Shown: one piece after another, positions 4,941-9,091 of the stretch
Layout: every line of letters starts with the position of its first letter
How positions within the stretch are numbered: the stretch's first letter is position 1
Assembly (NCBI GenBank): GCA_030840615.1
Contig: JAVEEE010000248.1
Location: forward strand, 1-9,091
Length of the DNA: 9,091 nt
Reading direction: 5' to 3'
Source of the DNA: Frankiaceae bacterium
GTDB taxonomy: Bacteria > Actinomycetota > Actinomycetes > JAFAQI01
Translations under genes and position numbers: made by a program
Notes under the pieces: generated by a model
Databases searched by the model: none
Told to the model about the DNA's origin: nothing
What the model saw: only the letters and a program-made list of their open reading frames with translations

Positions 4941-6934
4941 TTGGCAACCTCCTGCAGCACCTTGGTGGCGAACTCGGTCGGCCGCAACGGCGGCTCGTCC
5001 GGGAAGGCGGCGGCCGGCGGGCGGTGCGTCGCGGCGTAGGCGTTCTGCAGCCACTCGGGAGCGCGCCCGCCCTGCACCGCCTCCATCAACGTGCCGACGA
5101 TGCCGAGCGGGAACCGGCTCATGAAGAGGGCGAGTACGCCGATGACCAGCGTCGATCCGCCTTGGCCGAGCACGAGGTCGAGAGCGACGAAGAGCACGGC
5201 GGCGACGACCGCACCGGACAGATAGCTGGCGCCGGCCACGATGACCGCGGTGAACCAGAACAGGCTGTGGAAGGGGTCGAACGCGATCGGTCCGATCGAC
5301 GTGGGCGAGAACCCGCGCGTCTCCTGCGCGAGTAGTGCGCCGCCGAAGGCGGCAATTGCGGCGCTGGCCGAGAACACGAGCAGTTTGTAGGCCCGCAGAT
5401 CCAGCCCGATGGACTTGGCGCCGATCTCGGAGTCCCGCATTGCCGCGAGCTTGCGACCCAGCTTGCCCCGCCGCATCCGGTCGACCCCGATCAGCACGAC
5501 ACCCAGGCAGACGAGCGCGAACCAGTAGAACGCCCGGTCGCTGTCGAGTGAGAACCCGAACAGGTTGGGTCGGCTCACATCAAGGTTGGTCAGGAAGTAG
5601 GGGTTCTCGAACATGAACCGGTAGACGAACAGGCCGATGGCAAGGGTGGTGAGGCCGAGGAACAGCCCGCGTCGGCGTAGCGCCGAGTAGCCGGCGAAGG
5701 CGCCGACGATCCCGACCAGGAGCGAGCTCACGAGCATCGCCGCAATGACCGGCATCCGGGGGAGGAACAGCAGCCCGGTGTTGTGCAGATGGATCGACGC
5801 AAGTGCGCCGAGCCCGGCGAAGCCCGCTTGGCCCAGAGTGATGTTGCCGGTGAAGCCCGTGACGGCAGTGATCGAGAGCAGCACGACGGCGAGGGAGACC
5901 ACCTCGCCCGCACTCGAAAGGTCCTGTCCGGACAAGCCGAACGGCACCAGCGTCGCGACGAGCGCGGCCGGGATGAGAAAGCGCAGCCGTGCCGGCAGCG
6001 AACGCTCGCGACCGACGCCGGACGCGACCAGCCCACGCGCGGACGGTGCGTCCTCGTCTCGCTCGTTGAGGCTCCGGTAGATCAGCAGTGCGACGAGCAA
6101 TGTGAGCACGAGCAGGTTGGGGCGCAACGAGTCGAACGGCGCGGGTGGGTTCCAGCTGGTGAGCTCGCTGGAGACGACCCCCAGCACGATGCCCGACAGC
6201 ACGGCCAGCGGCAGGCTGGTCAGCCGGGCGACGACCGCGACGGCGAACGTGTCGATGACGAGGAGGGTGAGCCGGAACGGGTCGAGCTCGAGCTGTGGCG
6301 CCAGTAGTGCACCGGACAGGCCGGCGAACCCGCAGCCGAGAGCCCAGGCGATGGCGGCGACCCGGTTGGCGTTGACCCCGGTCAGGTCGGCGAGCTGGCG
6401 TCGGTCCACGACGGCGCGAATGCGGGTGCCGAGATGCGTGTAGCGGAACATGGCCAGCAGTGCCGCGGCGGACACGATGACGATGACGAACTCCGCCAGC
6501 TGGTTGGCGCCCATGTAGAGCTGGCTGGTGAAGTTGACCACGGTCTGGGGGAACAGGTTCGGCGTATCGGTCTTGTGGACCGGTCCCCAGATGGTCTGCG
6601 CCAGCCCGACGAGAACAACGAAGACCCCCAGCGTCGCGACGAGCTTCTCCGACGTCGAAGCGCGTCGTACTTCGAGCGGCCGGAACACGACGCGCTCGAG
6701 CACGATGCCGATGACGGGACCGGCGATGAGAATGGCGACGATGCCCGAGAGGGCTAGTGGCCAGCCCCACCCGATGTTGGTCTGCCACAGCAGGTAGGCC
6801 ACGAACATCGCGACGGCGCCGTGGGCGAAGTTGAAGATGCCGGTGGCGCGATAGGTGAGCACGAGGCCCAGGCCGGACAGTGCGGCGATCGAACCGGTGG
6901 CAACGCCGGCCAACGCCAGCTGCCAATAGAGCAT
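4937..6934 (-). CDS. livHM: Fused LivH-LivM ABC transporter permease
   Basis: One reading frame of 665 residues carries both membrane subunits of the importer. The LivH half (about 1-287) has the family segment YRATGIFNFAHGAVAM (28-43) and a cytoplasmic coupling loop near TRIRAVVDRRQLADLTGV (170-187). A charged linker (about 288-318) follows. The LivM half (about 319-615) has ITAVTGFTGNITLGQAGFAG (355-374) and the coupling loop GRKLAAMRDSEIGAKSIGLD (493-512). A hydrophilic tail of about 45 residues closes the protein. E. coli LivH and LivM are separate proteins; fusions are known in actinobacteria. The ATG start shares one base with the stop of the upstream gene (TGATG, base 6934) and has no good ribosome binding site, so it is probably reached by termination-reinitiation. 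The longer frame to 7423 overlaps the upstream gene and is not used. Confidence 0.94.
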   Translation of the reverse strand: MLYWQLALAGVATGSIAALSGLGLVLTYRATGIFNFAHGAVAMFVAYLLWQTNIGWGWPLALSGIVAILIAGPVIGIVLERVVFRPLEVRRASTSEKLVATLGVFVVLVGLAQTIWGPVHKTDTPNLFPQTVVNFTSQLYMGANQLAEFVIVIVSAAALLAMFRYTHLGTRIRAVVDRRQLADLTGVNANRVAAIAWALGCGFAGLSGALLAPQLELDPFRLTLLVIDTFAVAVVARLTSLPLAVLSGIVLGVVSSELTSWNPPAPFDSLRPNLLVLTLLVALLIYRSLNERDEDAPSARGLVASGVGRERSLPARLRFLIPAALVATLVPFGLSGQDLSSAGEVVSLAVVLLSITAVTGFTGNITLGQAGFAGLGALASIHLHNTGLLFLPRMPVIAAMLVSSLLVGIVGAFAGYSALRRRGLFLGLTTLAIGLFVYRFMFENPYFLTNLDVSRPNLFGFSLDSDRAFYWFALVCLGVVLIGVDRMRRGKLGRKLAAMRDSEIGAKSIGLDLRAYKLLVFSASAAIAAFGGALLAQETRGFSPTSIGPIAFDPFHSLFWFTAVIVAGASYLSGAVVAAVLFVALDLVLGQGGSTLVIGVLALFMSRFPLGIVGTLMEAVQGGRAPEWLQNAYAATHRPPAAAFPDEPPLRPTEFATKVLQEVAK
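4948..4953 (-). promoter_or_regulatory. Ribosome binding site for livG inside the permease gene
   Basis: On the minus strand AGGAGG lies 7 nt before the livG GTG, within the last codons of the fused permease gene. It fixes the livG start and shows that livG can initiate directly as well as by coupling. Confidence 0.7.
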
Positions 6935-7563
6935 CAGGCGCCGGTGAGTTGCGGCTGGCACAGCGGGCAGGCGTGCAGGCCTCTGCGCTGGGCCGTCTCG
7001 AGCGTGACGCTGCGCCCGGTCGGCTTGTCGCCGACGACCGGGCAGTCTGGCCGGTGGAAGCTCTCCCCGCCCGGCAGCACCGTCAGTTTCTCCTGACGGG
7101 CGCCATTGGCATTGACGGTGGTCGCCCCGGCGAGCGACGGTGCGTCGGGTCGGTAGAGCAGCACCTGGTGCAGCTCCTGGATCGCCTTCTCCAGCCGGTC
7201 GAGCCGGCCCGAGTCGCGGCGCAGGTCCTCGATGAGCAGCAACCGACCACCGAGCGTGATCGCGGCGAGCCCGATCAGACCGCCGGAAACGAGGTAGGGG
7301 ATCTGCCGGGCCACGATGACCTCGCGGGACACCCCGAGGTAACCCGCGAGCAGCAGGACGCCGCCGAGCGCGATGAGGATGTAGCCCAGATAGGGGCGGG
7401 TGGAGGCCCACAACCAGCGCCACAGTGCTGCCGAGTCGGGGGCTGCCGAGTCAGGGGCAGCCGAACCGGGGGCAGCCGAACCGGGGGCAGCCGAACCGGG
7501 GGCTGCAGCGCCGGGGGCTGCACGGCCGGGCCGGCCGCCGGTGCGATCACGGAGCGGAGCCAT
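6934..7563 (-). CDS. Membrane protein with SAAPG repeats and C-terminal Ada-like metal-site motif
   Basis: This 209-residue protein belongs to no named family I can give, but its parts are readable. Residues 1-47 are basic, then Ala/Pro/Gly/Ser pentapeptide repeats. Two hydrophobic segments follow (about 59-78 and 88-110), then a charged helix likely to form a coiled coil (about 112-138). The C-terminus has FHRPDCPVV, then ETAQRRGLHACPLCQP, giving H170, C174, C199 and C202. Spacing and surroundings resemble the zinc site of Ada (CRPSC...PCKRC), with the first Cys, the methyl acceptor in Ada, replaced by His. Zinc binding is therefore plausible, DNA-repair methyl transfer is not. With two TM helices both ends should face the same side, probably the cytoplasm. 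GGAAGAG 7 nt before the ATG supports the start. It is the first gene of the transporter operon, and its stop overlaps the permease start. Confidence 0.8.
   Translation of the reverse strand: MAPLRDRTGGRPGRAAPGAAAPGSAAPGSAAPGSAAPDSAAPDSAALWRWLWASTRPYLGYILIALGGVLLLAGYLGVSREVIVARQIPYLVSGGLIGLAAITLGGRLLLIEDLRRDSGRLDRLEKAIQELHQVLLYRPDAPSLAGATTVNANGARQEKLTVLPGGESFHRPDCPVVGDKPTGRSVTLETAQRRGLHACPLCQPQLTGA
7427..7531 (-). repeat. Tandem 15-bp repeat encoding SAAPG units
   Basis: Seven consecutive 15-bp units occupy 105 bp inside the Ada-like membrane protein gene. Units 3-5 (7457-7501) are identical, GCAGCCGAACCGGGG on the plus strand; units 1, 2, 6 and 7 are diverged copies. In the protein they give Ser/Ala-Ala-Ala-Pro-Gly/Asp pentapeptides. 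Because 15 is a multiple of three, gain or loss of units would change tether length but not the frame. Confidence 0.9.
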
Positions 7564-7602
7564 CAGAGGTCTCTTCCGTCCTCGAAATCTGGGCGAGATC
7601 GC

Positions 7603-7632
7603 ACGGTAACAATCACGGTTCGTGTTTGTCTA
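7603..7632 (-). promoter_or_regulatory. Candidate promoter of the liv-type operon
   Basis: On the minus strand TAGACA (7632-7627) and TACCGT (7608-7603) stand 18 bp apart, one mismatch from TTGACA and a fit to the TANNNT form common in actinobacterial -10 elements. Transcription would begin near 7596, leaving a leader of about 35 nt before the ATG at 7563. ACCGTG occurs twice on this strand, 12 bp apart, with one copy overlapping the -10, and could be a regulator half-site pair. No regulator gene is in view. Confidence 0.4.
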
Positions 7633-7647
7633 CGGTCGTTATCGGCT

Positions 7648-7667
7648 GGGAAGAACCACGTTCTCCC
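7648..7667 (-). terminator. Hairpin downstream of the secreted-protein gene
   Basis: On the minus strand GGGAGAAC and GTTCTTCCC pair around a 3-nt loop, giving an 8-bp stem with one bulge or wobble. It begins about 8 nt after the TAA of the secreted-protein gene and precedes the candidate promoter of the liv-type operon. No U-tract follows, which is usual for many actinobacterial terminators. The position suits transcript separation. Confidence 0.45.
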
Positions 7668-7674
7668 GTCGGGT

Positions 7675-9045
7675 TTATCGAGCCCTTGGCAGCCGCGAGG
7701 GGGCCCGGAACGGCGCCGCCATCAGCACGAGCAGGGGATAGCCGAGCAGGACGAGCGCGAGCGTCTCGAGTCGCTTGTTGGTCAGGTCGATCGGCAGGGC
7801 GACCTGTTTGGGGGTGGCCGACCCGGCGACCACCGCCGGCTGCTGCCCCGCGGGCGCCGTCCCGGTCTCGGGGGTGGATGGCGGCGGCGGCACCGTCCCA
7901 CCGGTCGATGCGGAGGGCGCGTGGCCGGCGCCGGGCTGATGCGTCGAGGGCAGCGGGATGCCGCCGCCGAACGGAACCGCGGGGTCAGCGAATGCGTTGA
8001 CGCCCGCGCCGCCCACGGTCGCCGTGATCGTGTAGTCGCCGTTCTCTATCCCGCCGACCTTCGGCAGGCCCGGCCCGTTGACGGTCTGCTTGGCGACGAC
8101 CAGCAGGCCGCCCGTCTCAGCGGCGATCTTGCGAACGTGAGCCGCCTTGCTGTTTCCGAGGGACATCACCGATATGCCCTGGCCGGCGAGGGACTTCAGC
8201 GCGGCGTTGATCGCCTGCTTGACCTGTCCTTTGTCGCTCGCCCCGGCGGCGTGGATGCCCGAGGAGTCGATCGTGACTCCCTGGCCCGCGACGGTGGCGC
8301 CACTGATGGTGGTGATGGCGGAGGCGGCGGCCGGGTGGCTGCCGTCGATCGTCCCGGTTGCGGTCGACCGGATCTCGTCGATGTGCAGCTGCCCGCCGAT
8401 GTCGACACCCTTGAGCACCGACTCAGCGGTCAGGACCAGGGTGCTGCCAACGAAGCGCTGCAGGCTGTGGCTGCTGGCGCTCTGCACGGTCACCACGCCA
8501 GTGACGCCGCCACCGCTGGTGATCGTCGTCGCCTCGACCCGGCCGGAGTCCGCGTGCGCCTCGACGCTGTTGGGGGTCACCTCGAACGGGCCGGTGCCGG
8601 GGAACGGTTTCTGCGACAGAGCGGCGCTGTCGTCCGGATGCGCGGGGTACTGCGCGTGCGCCCAGTCCGGGTAGTCCGGGACACCGCCGGGGATCGCGTC
8701 ACAGAGCTGGGCGGCGAAGACGCAGATGAGTGCTCGTACGCCGAGCACACCCTGGCCGGGGTAGACGGATGAGGCGATGGCCTCCGCACCACCCGAGGAG
8801 TCGATCGAGGTCCCGGCGTAGGGCACCCACGTGTGGAACGGATCGGTGACCGGGAACGGGAACGGCTGCTTGTCGACCCGGAACTCGATCGACGCGGCGG
8901 CGGAGTCGCCGCCATAGCTGTCCGGCCGGGCGGAGGCAGCCGAGTTGGCCGCGCCGGCACCCGCGCCCGTCGCGACGACGGCGACGCCCGCGAGCAGGAC
9001 AGCAGCGACTGCGTGTCCTGCTAGTCGGTACCGGGGCGCGGGCAT
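7675..9045 (-). CDS. Secreted protein with C-terminal membrane anchor, unknown function
   Basis: I do not recognise this 456-residue protein as a defined family. The N-terminus is a signal peptide: basic start, hydrophobic core about 11-28, and likely cleavage in the Ala/Gly-rich stretch near 30-36. The ectodomain (about 37-350) is rich in Ser, Ala, Gly, Thr and Val, as in secreted beta-rich proteins, and has only two cysteines (C108, C115), spaced for a disulfide. A segment near 271-318 looks more helical. Residues about 353-415 form a Pro/Gly/Thr-rich linker, and about 426-446 are a membrane helix followed by a basic tail (RAPSRLPRAR), which would anchor it with the ectodomain outside. No LPXTG sorting motif is present. 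The layout recalls actinobacterial surface proteins with interchangeable anchors, but this is inference. The ATG has GGAAGGAG only 2-4 nt upstream, rather close. It is on the same strand as the liv-type operon but separated by a hairpin. Confidence 0.82.
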   Translation of the reverse strand: MPAPRYRLAGHAVAAVLLAGVAVVATGAGAGAANSAASARPDSYGGDSAAASIEFRVDKQPFPFPVTDPFHTWVPYAGTSIDSSGGAEAIASSVYPGQGVLGVRALICVFAAQLCDAIPGGVPDYPDWAHAQYPAHPDDSAALSQKPFPGTGPFEVTPNSVEAHADSGRVEATTITSGGGVTGVVTVQSASSHSLQRFVGSTLVLTAESVLKGVDIGGQLHIDEIRSTATGTIDGSHPAAASAITTISGATVAGQGVTIDSSGIHAAGASDKGQVKQAINAALKSLAGQGISVMSLGNSKAAHVRKIAAETGGLLVVAKQTVNGPGLPKVGGIENGDYTITATVGGAGVNAFADPAVPFGGGIPLPSTHQPGAGHAPSASTGGTVPPPPSTPETGTAPAGQQPAVVAGSATPKQVALPIDLTNKRLETLALVLLGYPLLVLMAAPFRAPSRLPRAR

Positions 9046-9091
9046 GGCTCCTTCCAGTATGAGTACGGGGTGTTTTCCCTGCTAGGGAGGT
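9046..9091 (-). other. Upstream region of the secreted-protein gene
   Basis: Besides the ribosome binding site (9048-9055) this holds a 5-bp inverted repeat, TCCCT-GCT-AGGGA (9076-9088), followed on the minus strand by an A-rich stretch. I see no clear -10/-35 pair; the promoter may lie beyond the window edge. Confidence 0.25.

Noticed and set aside
6934..7100. Ada-type DNA methyl-phosphotriester repair activity
   Set aside because: The position of the methyl-accepting cysteine is a histidine and the protein is membrane-bound with no AraC or methyltransferase domain.
6935..7423. N-terminal extension of the fused permease
   Set aside because: This stretch is fully inside the Ada-like gene in another frame, is Arg/Pro-rich, and precedes the natural LivH start MLYWQLALAG.
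7675..7760. LPXTG-type sortase signal at the C-terminus of the secreted protein
   Set aside because: A hydrophobic helix and basic tail are present, but no LPXTG or similar motif precedes them, so a simple membrane anchor is the better reading.
6880..8772. 630-residue open frame on the plus strand
   Set aside because: It runs antisense across the Ada-like gene and most of the secreted-protein gene and through the intergenic gap. It shows no recognisable motif, and its repeat region mirrors the SAAPG repeats of the other strand.

Overview
The window is GC-rich DNA (outside short intergenic patches) with many GTG starts, strong AGGAGG-type ribosome binding sites and overlapping start/stop codons. 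It looks chromosomal and actinobacterial. I cannot place the genus from sequence alone. There are no RNA genes, insertion sequences, CRISPR arrays or phage genes; coding density is very high and every gene appears intact.

Left part, plus strand (1-3421). A sigma-70-like promoter (23-51) leads into a 12-TM MFS permease, probably read from a leaderless GTG. Downstream, a possible 18-residue mini-ORF (1323-1379) bridges the permease stop and the start of a small membrane-anchored extracytoplasmic protein through ATGA and GTGA overlaps. After a 111-bp gap with a short inverted repeat comes a large lipoprotein: a branched-chain amino-acid/amide-type ABC substrate-binding protein with a long low-complexity tether and ten cysteines in its folded domain.

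Middle part, minus strand (7563 down to 3418). Four tightly coupled genes read leftwards: a membrane protein with an N-terminal SAAPG repeat and a C-terminal Ada-like His/Cys3 metal-site motif; a fused LivH-LivM permease; LivG ATPase; LivF ATPase. Junction overlaps are 1, 4 and 4 nt. A candidate promoter (7603-7632) lies before the first gene. livF converges on the binding-protein gene, and the two stop codons interlock in one CTAG (3418-3421), leaving no intergenic space for a terminator.

Right part, minus strand (9045-7675). A secreted protein of unknown function has a signal peptide, a Ser/Ala/Gly/Thr-rich ectodomain, a Pro-rich linker and a C-terminal membrane anchor. A hairpin follows its stop and separates it from the liv-type operon.

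Together, the lipoprotein, fused permease and two ATPases make a complete HAAT-type uptake system split over two convergent transcripts. The less-described parts are the Ada-like membrane protein leading the transporter operon, the mini-ORF junction, and the two small or secreted proteins of unknown role. These suggest accessory envelope functions, but nothing here proves a new system.
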